The notes under the pieces are model-generated. The model worked only from the letters and a program-made list of their open reading frames with translations, was not told the DNA's origin and made no database searches. Of a stretch of 23,529 nucleotides of DNA, positions 7,344 to 16,859 are shown in pieces. Position 1 is the first letter of the stretch, and the number at the start of each line of letters is the position of its first letter. The translations under genes were made by a program, and so were the position numbers. The stretch comes from a candidate division KSB1 bacterium. GTDB lineage: Bacteria > Zhuqueibacterota > JdFR-76 > DREG01. Where the stretch lies: assembly GCA_022566355.1 (NCBI GenBank), contig JADFJB010000071.1, positions 1-23,529 of the forward strand. The letters run 5' to 3'.

Positions 7344-8972
7344 TTATGGCCTATTGTTCTTAATCTCCTTTAAATTCAATTGTTTCACTTGAATCGTTTT
7401 TATTAATTTCTGATACCGTTTAATATCTTTTTCTAAAATGCCGGGAGGCGGTTCAATGTCTTTGAGCACTTGTTCGGCATTTTTCTTGTTTTTCATTTTC
7501 AAATATTCATCGGCCGCAGTCAATCTCAATTGAAAAGCTTTATTCGGCTGATTCGTTGCGTTATATCCATCAGCCAGATAGTTGATAAGCCGAGGTTCTA
7601 TCTGAATAACTTCTTTTTTATTTTCAATGCTGCGATTATAGCGTGATGCTATAGAACGGGCATTTTCTAGCTGGAAAATGGCAGATGCTGGAGTGCGGCT
7701 ATTGCCCCATATTTTTAGATTCGTGTAGATAACACCTAGAGCCGAATGGTATTTGTAAATTTTTAATAAATCAGAATCTCTGTAAGCTGCCCCTTTTCCT
7801 TCAAATAAAAGAGACCCATATTCTTCTATCATGTTTTTCAGATCATCCAAATTGTCGTTTGCTATATACAAATCTGCACAGCGTAGAAAAGCATCCGGAT
7901 CTAAGTCATCATATCTGAATACACCTGACAAAAGATAATAATCTTTAGCCAATCTCGGATTTTTATTTTGTTGATACCATTTTCCTATCGATTTACTTAA
8001 CATCCGAAAGGCTTCAAAACGCCAGATTCCCCTGGGAGCTTCCTGCCATGTTTTACCCTTTTGCCACCAATTAAAATCATAAGGCTCATGTTTTGCAGTA
8101 TCATGTAGCACAAATAGCTCTTCAATCCCCGCACTAATTGCTTGATCACCAAAGATTGTTTTCAGGATTTTTCCAGTATCTGAAGCCTTGAAATTTTGCG
8201 GATCATAAAACTGTTTACTAAGACTAACCGCTAAGATAGTGAGTAATTCTATTTTATCATCTTTCTTCCATCCATTAGAGAGTAGAGCGTCCAGCACAAA
8301 TTCCTGCGCTTGAAGAATCCTTCCATCTTTCATACTTTGCCACAAGTGTGGAAATATCTCAGGTGATTTAGCAGAAATATATGCTTTTACCAACTCTTCT
8401 TGGGCTTTGACGTCCCCGGGTTGCCCTTCAACAGCTATTTGATAATATTGAATTGCTTTGGACTTCTTCTCATTTTCCCGCAGAAAATCAGCATAATTAT
8501 GTGCATAGAAGGATTTTCTGGAATCATCTGACTCAATAGCTAATTCATATGATTTACCAGCTTCATCCATCTTGCCTAACTGATTATATATTTGAGCAAG
8601 GTTATTTAAAGCTGATCCGGTATTCGGTTGAACATCCAGCAATTTTTTATAGAGATCTACAGCTTCTAAAAGAATAGATTTTTGATCTTGTTTTACTATT
8701 AAATGTTTTGCTTGCTGCTGTTTTGTAACTGCCATATAAAACAGGAAACTGGCTTGCCATTTAATATCGTTCATTTCAATTGCCGACTGATGTCCCTGGT
8801 TGAATGTCTCAAGAGCCATGTCATAATTTTGGCCCATAAGAGCTTTTTTGCCACTACTCACTGTACTTGCGAAATTCGTTGATTCTTGAAAAGAATGTGA
8901 GGGCACAGTGTATAAAAGCATTAATCCATAAAGGATAATGGATGTTTTCTTGATGGATGTGATAAATATCAT
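7344..8972 (-). CDS. Secreted TPR-repeat protein of unknown function
   Basis: This protein has 542 residues. An N-terminal signal peptide (SIILYGLMLLYTVPSHS followed by FQES) predicts export. Tetratricopeptide repeats are visible in the first half: ALETFNQGHQSAI, LLDVQPNTGSALNNLAQIYNQLGKMDEAGKSYELAIE, and FYAHNYADFLRENEKKSKAIQYYQIAVEGQP, then a long helical part with weaker repeats such as LINYLADGYNATNQPNKAFQL. It has a basic tail and no enzymatic motif that I can see. It is the third gene of a tight operon, 15 bp after the preceding secreted protein gene, with only a weak AAGG ribosome-binding site, so it is probably co-translated. TPR proteins scaffold protein-protein contacts, so it may bring together the other two products in the periplasm. 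The specific role is unknown. Confidence 0.82.
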   Translation of the reverse strand: MIFITSIKKTSIILYGLMLLYTVPSHSFQESTNFASTVSSGKKALMGQNYDMALETFNQGHQSAIEMNDIKWQASFLFYMAVTKQQQAKHLIVKQDQKSILLEAVDLYKKLLDVQPNTGSALNNLAQIYNQLGKMDEAGKSYELAIESDDSRKSFYAHNYADFLRENEKKSKAIQYYQIAVEGQPGDVKAQEELVKAYISAKSPEIFPHLWQSMKDGRILQAQEFVLDALLSNGWKKDDKIELLTILAVSLSKQFYDPQNFKASDTGKILKTIFGDQAISAGIEELFVLHDTAKHEPYDFNWWQKGKTWQEAPRGIWRFEAFRMLSKSIGKWYQQNKNPRLAKDYYLLSGVFRYDDLDPDAFLRCADLYIANDNLDDLKNMIEEYGSLLFEGKGAAYRDSDLLKIYKYHSALGVIYTNLKIWGNSRTPASAIFQLENARSIASRYNRSIENKKEVIQIEPRLINYLADGYNATNQPNKAFQLRLTAADEYLKMKNKKNAEQVLKDIEPPPGILEKDIKRYQKLIKTIQVKQLNLKEIKNNRP

Positions 8973-8987
8973 AATAATACCTTAAAG

Positions 8988-9872
8988 TTAAGGATCAATG
9001 ACGGTTGTTCCCATGGTACCAGGATTTAAATTTTTAAAATACTTTTCCATAAAAACAGTTAGGTCAATTAAATTATTCTCTTCTAATATTTCAGGTATTT
9101 TAACATCCCATTTGTCACTATTAACCGGCAGGAAGATAAATTTATTCACAGCACACATAATCATACCCTTCCACGGCCCAACTAGCTGCATCTTAATTAT
9201 TCCGGGAAAGCGTACATTTTCATTTAATGCAAAGAACTCAACAGAAAGGATGGACTCTGGGCCTGCGTTCAGAGCTTCCCATTTTATAGGCACGATTAAA
9301 CTCTGTCGAGCTGAATCAGATTGAATCGTATTAATTATGGGAATTGCCTTTAAGAACCCTTCATGAATCTTGATTTGAAATGCATCGCTTGCAATAAAAG
9401 ATTCAAGTTTAATTTTAATATCCCGAATCAGGGTTTTCGGTTCATGAGATTTCGGGTCGTCCCAAACATCATATAATTGAATTTTAGGCAGGTTTGAAAA
9501 TTCAATCGCATTTCCGTTGTTAATTGCTGAAAATTTCATCTGAATTGCCTGTCCGGCTTTGCCTGTCAATTTTATTCTTAAAGCTGAATGAGATTGAAGT
9601 GTACCTGTTGTATCAAATCCCGGTGTCCACCGCAGAAATCCAAATGGGTTTTCGCACAAAATCGCCATATGCATTTCAATGCTGTCGGAAACCATTTTTC
9701 GGGTTTTTGGTTCCATGTTTGTCAGGTATACTTCACCCGCTAATTCAAATTCTGTTTTAATAATGGGTGGTAAATTTTGCCCGTAACAGATGCCTGCGAG
9801 TAATACTGTTTTAAAGAAAATTAAAGCCCAAATTGTTGAAAACTTTTTTCGATATCCATGGGATTTATTCAT
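8988..9872 (-). CDS. Secreted protein of unknown function
   Basis: This protein has 294 residues. A basic start and the hydrophobic stretch IWALIFFKTVLLAGICYG, followed by QNLPP, form a signal peptide. The remainder is rich in beta-strand-like alternation with segments such as ALRIKLTGKAGQAIQMKFSA and SILSVEFFALNENVRFPG, suggesting beta-sandwich folds; no catalytic motif or known family is recognised. The ATG at 9872 has an excellent GGAGGT ribosome-binding site six bases upstream, lying inside the last codons of the preceding gene, which it overlaps by 8 bp. This shows translational coupling with the membrane protein upstream. A TPR protein follows 15 bp downstream. The three probably act together at the cell envelope; this is inference. 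Confidence 0.8.
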   Translation of the reverse strand: MNKSHGYRKKFSTIWALIFFKTVLLAGICYGQNLPPIIKTEFELAGEVYLTNMEPKTRKMVSDSIEMHMAILCENPFGFLRWTPGFDTTGTLQSHSALRIKLTGKAGQAIQMKFSAINNGNAIEFSNLPKIQLYDVWDDPKSHEPKTLIRDIKIKLESFIASDAFQIKIHEGFLKAIPIINTIQSDSARQSLIVPIKWEALNAGPESILSVEFFALNENVRFPGIIKMQLVGPWKGMIMCAVNKFIFLPVNSDKWDVKIPEILEENNLIDLTVFMEKYFKNLNPGTMGTTVIDP

Positions 9873-10893
9873 TATTTACCTCCATAAACAAAAAGGAAAT
9901 AGAGTTCTCGGTTGAAACAATGTATTGTTTATTGATTATTAGATTTTGGGAATCAACTTGACCAATTTGAACGGTTAAAGAATCCCCGGCGCTAAATTCA
10001 TCTGAGTTCAAATAATAAGGATGAGAAATCAATTGTGAAATAAAATCCTCACGCCTGTTCGCAGGCACATTTATATCGATTAAATAGTGCTTCAATTCTT
10101 GAATGATAAATTGTCTGTTTTGTGAATCATTGAGGATTTGAAAATCCTCTTTTGCTATACCTGTATAAATCAACCCCCGCCGTAAATCTTGAATGGAATA
10201 TGTCTTACCTTTATGTTTTATCCTAAGAAAATAGGTCTTATCAGGATTCCCGCCTTCTTTAGGAAGCTGTAATAGGAAACCATCTTGCGGACTCGGCACA
10301 AGACAAACAGCATGAAACTCTTTTCTTTCGAAATCAAAGGGGACGCGTAAATAAATATTTGACCATGGATTAAACTTTCTTTTAAACGACTCAAAGCCCC
10401 TGGGATAAGAAATAGAAAACTTCAGCTCAGGTTGGTGGAATCGTAAGAAAAATGGTTTTCCTTGAATACGATCAAAAGAAGTTACCCGCATAGTGTCAAG
10501 AAATGGATTTTGATTTTCGGTAACTGCGACAGTAAAGCTGGATTCTCCAGCTTCAGCGCCTTTGTAATCCAGGTAAATTGACGAGGTGGAAAAGAATAAG
10601 AAAATAATAATGATCAATGCGAAGATAAGATATTCAGTTGCAGAAGAACGCCCTAGAAGCTTGCGGGAAAAAGATATTTCGGCTTGATCTAAACCCCATT
10701 TAACCCAGGTCTGAACTAATTTCCAGAATCCCCAAAGAGTTATTGTACTGCCCAGCATTGTACTTTCTGTAAAATAAAACCTGAGGTGCCTTTGAAACCA
10801 TACGGTAATGCCTATGACAAGCAATACTAGTAAAATTAGATTTATTCGATATCTAACAGGTTTGGTAGAAAGTTGGTTAGTTGACTCTTGCAT
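9865..10893 (-). CDS. Membrane protein of unknown function, first gene of a three-gene operon
   Basis: This protein has 342 residues. Hydrophobic segments lie at about 18-33 and 88-105, with a weaker one near 44-60. A soluble domain of about 230 residues follows, likely on the outer face of the inner membrane. The soluble part is beta-rich at first (FFLRFHQPELKFSISYPRG) and has a helical stretch near FIIQELKHYLIDINVP. No family is recognised. The stop overlaps the start of the next gene by 8 bp, and that gene's ribosome-binding site sits in this gene's 3' end. The start has only a weak AAGA upstream. A 270-bp AT-rich region separates it from the divergent DUF5916 gene, so promoters of both should lie there. 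Confidence 0.78.
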   Translation of the reverse strand: MQESTNQLSTKPVRYRINLILLVLLVIGITVWFQRHLRFYFTESTMLGSTITLWGFWKLVQTWVKWGLDQAEISFSRKLLGRSSATEYLIFALIIIIFLFFSTSSIYLDYKGAEAGESSFTVAVTENQNPFLDTMRVTSFDRIQGKPFFLRFHQPELKFSISYPRGFESFKRKFNPWSNIYLRVPFDFERKEFHAVCLVPSPQDGFLLQLPKEGGNPDKTYFLRIKHKGKTYSIQDLRRGLIYTGIAKEDFQILNDSQNRQFIIQELKHYLIDINVPANRREDFISQLISHPYYLNSDEFSAGDSLTVQIGQVDSQNLIINKQYIVSTENSISFLFMEVNNE

Positions 10894-10990
10894 TTTTCTT
10901 AGCCGTTTTCGGCCCTCATCTGAAAGAGTTTATGATCATTAATAGAAATAAGAAGGGGTTTATATTCAAAATTAATATACAAATTCTGAA

Positions 10991-11018
10991 TTGTCAAGTG
11001 AAATTATTTTTATAATAA
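10991..11018 (+). promoter_or_regulatory. Candidate promoter in the divergent 10894-11162 spacer
   Basis: In the AT-rich spacer between the divergent operons, TTGTCA (10991-10996) is followed after 16 bases by TAATAA (11013-11018), or after 14 bases by TATAAT. It points to the DUF5916 gene about 145 bp downstream. In such AT-rich DNA this can arise by chance, and the host sigma consensus is unknown. Confidence 0.2.
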
Positions 11019-11162
11019 AATTGAATTTTAGTTGGATATGTTAATGTGAGTTATATAAAATCAAGTACACCACTTTTTGGTTTGCTAATAGTAGGATCAG
11101 ATTCCACTTAGAAAAATCAAGTCAATTATGATGTTGTCTTTATTTCCAAAATTGCAGGTTGA

Positions 11163-13436
11163 ATGAAGATGACGAACACCGATACAATTAATATGTGGAC
11201 TTATATATTGAGATGGTTTTTTCGGAAGCTCAAATATCTATTCATTTTTTTAATATTTCCGTTTAATCCTGTTTTTGCAGGAACCAAATCTCTTACCCCT
11301 CTTCGCATAACTGGAAAAATGATAAAAATTGATGGCAAACTAGATGAGCCAGTATGGCAGCAAGCTGTTCCAATAGAATCCTGGTACCGTCAAACTCCAA
11401 ACGAAGGTGCCGAACCATCACAAAAAACGATCATGCGGTTGGTTTATGATAATGAGTATATTTATCTTTCGGCGCAAGTATACGAGTCAAATATTTCAGA
11501 AATCCTAGCACGTACTTTGGAAAGGGATTCCTATTCTCCGGGCCAGGATGCAATCTGCATCCTTTTGGATACTTACAATGACGATCGCACAGCTTACGGA
11601 TTTATCGTGACTCCTGCAGGAGTTCGTACTGATGTAACCGTTGCTAATGATGGCGAGGGATTTGGCCGTGGTTGGAACGCCGAATGGGATGCTTTTTGGG
11701 ATGCATCTGTACTACATAATGAAAACGGTTGGACGGCAGAACTTCGTATCCCATTTTCAAGTTTACGATTTGAAAGCAAGGATGGGAATGTGGAAATGGG
11801 ATTGATCCTATGGCGCTACCTGGCACGCAATGTCGAATACAATGTCTATCCTGCTATTCCAAACAAATGGCAAAACAGCGCAGTGAAGCCCAGCCAGGCC
11901 CTGGATATTAAATTTGAGAAAATCTCCTCTCAAACGCCATTATACATTAAGCCATATGCCATTGGTGGTCTTAACAAATCCAACACTTTGCGAGAGGATG
12001 AATCTGCTTACGATCTGAATAAAGATTGGAAAAAAGACATTGGGCTGGATGTTAAGTATAATATTACCAGTAACCTCATCCTGGACCTCACAGTAAATAC
12101 CGATTTTGCCCAGGTCGAGGTAGACGACCAACGCATCAACACAACTCGGTTTTCACTCTTCTTTCCGGAGAAGCGTGATTTTTTTCAGGAGCGTGCTGAT
12201 TTGTTTACCTACAGATTTCCTGGAGGACGGCAACGGTTATTCCAGAGTCGGCGAATTGGTATTGTTGATGGGCAACAGGTTCCCATTCTGGGCGGTGTTC
12301 GATTGACTGGGAGAATAGGTGGTTGGGAAATGGGATTGATTGAAATGCAGGCCGATAAGGCAGTTGTTGATAATACAGAAATCCGCACGGAAAACTTTGG
12401 TGTTTTTCGTTTAAGGCGTGAAGTCTTTGAACGAGGTTCCTTTATCGGTGGTTTGTTAACTTCACGAACCGGACCTGATGGAAATCACAATACCGCCATA
12501 GGATTGGATGGAGATATTCGAGTAATAGGTCAGCAATACTTAAAAGTTCACTTTAGTCAAAGTTATGAGAATAATGTTGATCTTTCGAAAACCTGGTATG
12601 CTTCCGTTACCTTGCAGCGTCGTATTCGCAGGGGATTTTCTTTCGGTACATCGGCTTCTCATTATGGCTCTTAATTTAATCCCGGGCTGGGATTTTTAAC
12701 CCGGAATGGCGTAGACCGGTTTGGAACCAGGCTGCAATATACCTGGTTTCCGGGGACAAAAAATAAGTTACAAAATCATACACTTACCAATAGAACCAGT
12801 TTCGTGTGGGATGCGACTTCAACCCGCGAATTAGAGACGTTCGACAGCCAGTTCAATTGGAATGGATTATTTAAATCAGGAGCTACTGCTCGTGCTTCAG
12901 TTCGCCATCGCCGTGAGTTGATTCGGGAATCTTTTAGTGTTGGTGATGTTGAGATCATTCCTGGTTTATACAATTTTCAATTGGCTGAACTTGGCTTTGG
13001 CTCGACTACTGGTAACGATTTCAGAGTAAATTTGCGAGCAACTGCCGGCGAATATTTTGGTGGAAACCAGTATCGAGCTGTTCTCTCACCCTCGTGGACG
13101 ATAGATGAACATCTTGCGTTTACATTCGATTACGAATACAATCGAATAGAGGTTGATCAAAAGTTATTTAAGGCACATCTAACCAGGATGCGAATTCGGA
13201 CATCTATAAATCATGCATTGACAATTAATTCTTTTATTCAATTTAACAGTGAAATCTCTGAACTGGCCGTGAATGTCCGCTTGCGATATAATCCTTCCGA
13301 GGGCAGTGACCCTTACCTGGTTTATAACGAGAACATCAACACATCATTAAATCCTGATGACGACCTTTTACCGCGTTTGCCACGCAGTCAGAATAGGGCA
13401 GTCTTGCTCAAGTTTTCACATACTTTTGTTAGATAG
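11163..13436 (+). pseudogene. DUF5916 / CBM9-like outer-membrane protein interrupted by an in-frame stop
   Basis: The reading frame is continuous from 11163 to 13436 except for one TAA at 12672-12674. The first part (503 residues) has a signal segment, then a CBM9-like domain: ITGKMIKIDGKLDEPVW, YDNEYIYLSAQVYE, WDASVLHNENGWTAELRIP and FSSLRF. A segment typical of DUF5916 proteins follows (YNITSNLILDLTVNTDFAQVE, FFPEKRDFFQE). After the stop, the same frame continues with FNPGLGFLTRNG, again a typical DUF5916 stretch, and alternating aromatic strands of a barrel to the natural stop at 13436. No other disruption is seen, so there are about 757 codons in all. Intact relatives are predicted outer-membrane barrels carrying a carbohydrate-binding-like domain, function unproven. 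Possible explanations are a recent nonsense mutation, a sequencing error, or read-through. Translated as it stands, the product would lack most of the barrel. A start slightly downstream (ATG at 11193) cannot be excluded. Confidence 0.85.
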
Positions 13437-13471
13437 AGTTTGAATAGTACCCTTGAAAACTTGTCTTAATC

Positions 13472-14695
13472 TTATTTATTTTTGGAAGTCAATCCAAAAT
13501 TCTTGTATGCCTTTTCAGCAATCGTTTCACCAATACTGATGGAAGCAGTGGCAGCAGGAGAGGGGGCGTTAAGAACGTGGATCATTCTCTCTGACTCCAT
13601 GATTTGGAAATCATCAATCAGATGTCCATCTGGACTAATTGCCATGGCGCGAACACCGGATCTTGCACGAACTATATCCTTTGAAGTTATTTCAGGAATG
13701 AGTTTTTGTAAAGCTTTTACAAAGGCTCGTTTGCTAAAGGAACGGTTAAACTCGGCTAGTCCGGTTTTCCAATATTTTCCGGCCATCCGCTGAAAGCCCT
13801 TGTAAGTTAATATTTCAAAAGTATCTGATAGAGAAAAGCTGAATCGGCTGTAGCCTTCTCTTTTTAAAGCAAGGACTGCATTGGGTCCGGACTCAATACC
13901 ACCATTTATCATCCTGGTAAAATGGACGCCCAAGAACGGGTATCGAATATCGGGAACCGGGTAGACCAGGTTTTTAACGAGGTATTCGCTTTCTTGAGTT
14001 AGTTTAAAATATTCCCCACGAAAGGGAATTATTTTAAGGTCGGGTTCCTGACCACAAATTTGTGCTACTTTGTCTGAATAGAGACCGGCACAATTGATCA
14101 AATACTTGCATGCAAAATCACCGGCGGTTGTCGTAAGATTTAATTGAGGGGGTTCAACTTTGACTTGAATAAGTTTTGCATTTGTTTGGATCTCTCCACC
14201 GAACTGTTCAAACAATGCTGTATATTTTTTTGCTACCTCTTGAAAATCAACGATACCGGTATCGGGAATCAACAGAGCTGCAATCCCTTCAGCATGAGGT
14301 TCAAACTCTTTCAGCTCATTTTTGTCAAGTTTCCTGATCCCATGTAATCCATTTGCAATTCCTTTTTTTTGCAGTTCCGTTAATATATTCAATTCGTCCT
14401 GGTTTGTTGCGATAACGAGTTTGCCGCATCGTTCATACGGAATGTTATGCTGTTCACAAAAATCATATAGTTTCTTACGCCCCGCAACACAATTGATTGC
14501 ACGCAGAGAACCTGGTTGATAATAAAGTCCGGAATGAATGACTCCGCTGTTGTGGCCCGATTGGTGTTGTGCAATTTTATCTTCCGCTTCCAGGACAAGC
14601 ACGGAATTTTTGCCGCGATCCGCCAATTTCATAGCGGTAGCCAATCCTACGATTCCGGCGCCGATAATTGCAATGTCATATTGTGTACCAGTCAT
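13472..14695 (-). CDS. lhgO: L-2-hydroxyglutarate oxidase
   Basis: This FAD-dependent enzyme oxidises L-2-hydroxyglutarate to 2-oxoglutarate, feeding electrons to the quinone pool; it acts on a by-product of lysine/glutarate metabolism or of unspecific dehydrogenases. The FAD-binding Rossmann motif IIGAGIVGLATA stands at the N-terminus and ends in the acidic VLVLEAE. HQSGHNSGVIHSGLYY is a strong LhgO/L2HGDH signature, and RGEYFKL, NLVYPVPDIRYPFLGVHFTR and SGVRAMAISPDG match the rest of the family. At 407 residues it is normal length. AAGGA lies seven bases before the ATG. It converges with the DUF5916 gene 35 bp away and has no operon partner on its strand. No defect is seen. Confidence 0.93.
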   Translation of the reverse strand: MTGTQYDIAIIGAGIVGLATAMKLADRGKNSVLVLEAEDKIAQHQSGHNSGVIHSGLYYQPGSLRAINCVAGRKKLYDFCEQHNIPYERCGKLVIATNQDELNILTELQKKGIANGLHGIRKLDKNELKEFEPHAEGIAALLIPDTGIVDFQEVAKKYTALFEQFGGEIQTNAKLIQVKVEPPQLNLTTTAGDFACKYLINCAGLYSDKVAQICGQEPDLKIIPFRGEYFKLTQESEYLVKNLVYPVPDIRYPFLGVHFTRMINGGIESGPNAVLALKREGYSRFSFSLSDTFEILTYKGFQRMAGKYWKTGLAEFNRSFSKRAFVKALQKLIPEITSKDIVRARSGVRAMAISPDGHLIDDFQIMESERMIHVLNAPSPAATASISIGETIAEKAYKNFGLTSKNK

Positions 14696-15263
14696 AATAA
14701 ATCCTTAAAGATAATTGGTGATTCATTTCTAAAATTCAAAGTTAATTCCCGGCAAAGAAGGTTGCTCCACACCTCAAATCTTACTGCTGTTGTTATTCCA
14801 TTATTATCTGGCGATAAAGACTTTTGTGCGATTGCGTTGCATACTTTACTGTGTCGAATTGTACGATATTAGACAATCAGTGCAACAACCAGGACTTCTT
14901 CTGGATGATTTTTGAATCCCTCTGCGCAAAAGCAGGGGATAAGGCAATAGCCAATTTTGTAAATGTTATGATTTGGAACGATTGAGTTTGAGCTTTCCAT
15001 AGCATTTCTTATCTTTAATTGAAGGTAAATTAGTCAAAAGGTGCAAATATTGTAAAGAGATTTCAAGGATTTCGAAGTGGTTTGGAAAGTTTATTTTCTG
15101 ATAGAAGTTTGGGTTCTGGTAATAAAAAGTCACAATCTACTTTCAACTTCGTTTTAAATAAAAAGATAGTAAAATTGCTAATGTCGAGATTTTCGGTTAT
15201 CTTTTAAAAATCGATACGTTAAGAATACCCTAATATTTGATATTTGTACAGAATGTAAATCCT
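14696..15263. other. Non-coding stretch between lhgO and the sigma factor gene
   Basis: About 570 bp hold no gene that I can support. An imperfect hairpin lies at 14916-14940 (ATCCC-T-CTGC paired with GCAGGGGAT, 6-base loop), without a T-run, so it is not a clear terminator. The right half is very AT-rich and must contain the promoter of the sigma factor operon. Since ECF factors often activate their own promoter, this is the place to look for a binding motif shared with target genes; I cannot define one from a single site. Confidence 0.5.
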
Positions 15264-15812
15264 ATGAATATTACAGAGTTATCCAAACTTGTAGAAGACG
15301 CTAAATCTGGCAATAGAAAAGCGCTTGAGGCAGTTTGTCGAATTCTGGAAAGCGAAATAAAAATCATTCTTCGTCAAAAGATCTCGGACCTTGAACTTGT
15401 CAATGATTTGTCTCAGGAAACATATTTGCGTTTAATTAAGGGCATTCAAGATATTAAAGAACCTGTTAAAATCAGGAATTTTGTTGCCAAGATGACTTTA
15501 TATACCTTGAATGATTACTTTCGCAATCATGCTAAATGGAAAAAGATCCTAATTCGAGAGGATGTTCATTTGTCTGATTCAAGGATATTCTACAAGAAAG
15601 AGGAAGTTGATGATAGCGAGCTGTTCAATAAACTTGCTGTTGAGGAAGCCATTAATAAGATTCCTGAACAGAAAGACAAGCGTTTATTCGAACTGAAATT
15701 ACAAGGGAAAAACTACGAGGACATTTCCAGTGAATTGTCCATTTCAATAGGCTCAGCAAAGATGAGGTTCAAAAGAACCCTTGAATTTTTGAAAGCTAAG
15801 CTAAGCGGATGA
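15264..15812 (+). CDS. ECF-type sigma-70 factor
   Basis: This is an RNA polymerase sigma factor of the extracytoplasmic-function type, 182 residues from the ATG at 15264 (an in-frame TTG at 15237 is a weaker choice). Region 2 is visible as DLSQETYLRLIKGI and IRNFVAKMTLYTLNDYFRNHAKW. After an acidic linker, region 4 shows INKIPEQKDKRLFELKLQGKNYEDISSELSISIGSAKMRFKRTLEFLKAKL with its helix-turn-helix. The gene starts a plus-strand series: 47 bp after its stop comes a single-pass membrane protein in the usual anti-sigma position, and then an exported TPR-CHAT protein. The arrangement suggests that the sigma factor is held by the membrane protein and released by an envelope signal. No close ribosome-binding site is evident, so expression may be low. 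Confidence 0.9.
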   Translation: MNITELSKLVEDAKSGNRKALEAVCRILESEIKIILRQKISDLELVNDLSQETYLRLIKGIQDIKEPVKIRNFVAKMTLYTLNDYFRNHAKWKKILIREDVHLSDSRIFYKKEEVDDSELFNKLAVEEAINKIPEQKDKRLFELKLQGKNYEDISSELSISIGSAKMRFKRTLEFLKAKLSG

Positions 15813-15859
15813 ATTTATCTCGATCAACAATTCCATTTACCCGATTTTATGAGAAATAA

Positions 15860-16741
15860 ATGAGCGATAAAAAGCCAACTAATGACTTACTCGCTCGATA
15901 TGCAATCTATCTTGCTGCTAAAGAAATGGATGTAAGTATTGAGGATAGCCGTATTTCCGTAGACGAAATCAGAAATGTAGAACACCAGATTTCAACTAAT
16001 CCTGAATTATCCGAATATATAAGTTTCTTGCAACAAAACTATATAAACCTTTATCAGAATTTGGATGAGTCTCAGGTAGGCCATATCACTATCAAACCTA
16101 TCAAAAAAAAATACATTACTCTAATTTCGCATCGGTTTAAATCACCGATAATGCGATATGCTTCAGCAGCTATTGTAATGCTGTTTCTTACAATTATTTC
16201 GTTGCCTTTAATAAGCAAGATGGTCACACCAGGCACTTATCCCATCGTTCAGGAAAGTCTTGACATCGTGCTTCCAGTTTTACGAGGTGAAAGTGGTTTT
16301 CCCTTGGAGTCTGGTAAAGATTTGTTTAATAAGGGACTGTATTTCGAAGCAATCAACTCATTTAGTAATGAATTTCAAAAAATTAAAAAAGATAATGAAA
16401 ATGAAACAGTCATTTTTGCTTATTACTTGGGTCTAACTTATCTGAAACAAGCTCAACAATCAACGTTTAGCCTCTTCACAAGATATCATTCGGCTTATCT
16501 GGATAGTTCATTCAGATATCTCGAGCTTGCGCGTCTAACGGTTACCAACCGTGTTATACTGCAGCGAGATATTTTCTGGCGACTAGGAATTGTAGAAACC
16601 CTCCGGTATTCAATAAATAATATGAATGAGAATTACACGAACGCTGAAAGGTTTCTAGTATTTCTCGTTGAAAATGATGGTAGAAATATAGAAGGAGCCA
16701 TAAAGTTACTAAAAAAGTTGAGAGAACTAAAGAATAAGTAA
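15860..16741 (+). CDS. Probable transmembrane anti-sigma factor with periplasmic TPR-like region
   Basis: This protein has 293 residues. The N-terminal part (about 1-98) is cytoplasmic, helical and charged (DEIRNVEHQISTNPELSEYISFL). One transmembrane helix lies at about 101-119 (ASAAIVMLFLTIISLPLIS), and the C-terminal part (about 150-290) contains TPR-like helices: DLFNKGLYFEAINSFSNEF and VIFAYYLGLTYLKQAQQ. There is no zinc-binding HxxxCxxC, so it is not a classical ZAS anti-sigma factor; the anti-sigma role rests on topology and on its place 47 bp after the ECF sigma gene. The periplasmic helices could meet the TPR repeats of the exported CHAT protein encoded next, which is inference. The spacer to that gene is 154 bp. 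Confidence 0.65.
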   Translation: MSDKKPTNDLLARYAIYLAAKEMDVSIEDSRISVDEIRNVEHQISTNPELSEYISFLQQNYINLYQNLDESQVGHITIKPIKKKYITLISHRFKSPIMRYASAAIVMLFLTIISLPLISKMVTPGTYPIVQESLDIVLPVLRGESGFPLESGKDLFNKGLYFEAINSFSNEFQKIKKDNENETVIFAYYLGLTYLKQAQQSTFSLFTRYHSAYLDSSFRYLELARLTVTNRVILQRDIFWRLGIVETLRYSINNMNENYTNAERFLVFLVENDGRNIEGAIKLLKKLRELKNK

Positions 16742-16797
16742 ACGATTCTCAGGAGGAAAAACTAGGGAATTGCTGTGATGGATGATAATGGGATAAT

Positions 16798-16859
16798 TTG
16801 TAACTTACTCATTACTATAATCAATCCAATAAGTGATGAGCTACAAAGCTAAATTTTTT
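16798..16859 (+). terminator. Hairpin and T-run between the anti-sigma-like and TPR-CHAT genes
   Basis: CTCATTACT (16808-16816) pairs with AGTGATGAG (16832-16840), nine pairs with one G-U. The outer arms TTGTA and TACAA extend it with a bulge. An A-rich gap and a run of six or seven T follow at about 16853-16859. It may be a weak or partial terminator setting the ratio of the CHAT gene to the sigma pair, but the stem is AT-rich and the T-run lies a few bases too far away. Confidence 0.3.

Noticed and set aside
14516-14872. Open frame of 118 codons on the plus strand
   Set aside because: More than half of it is antisense to lhgO; the composition is not protein-like and there is no start signal.
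14916-14940. Hairpin as a terminator
   Set aside because: There is a bulge in the stem and no T-run on either strand, and it is not placed after a gene end.
16778-16852. Possible 24-residue leader peptide gene
   Set aside because: The strong AGGAGG is too far from the ATG and the peptide is not recognised; kept only as a low-interest lead.
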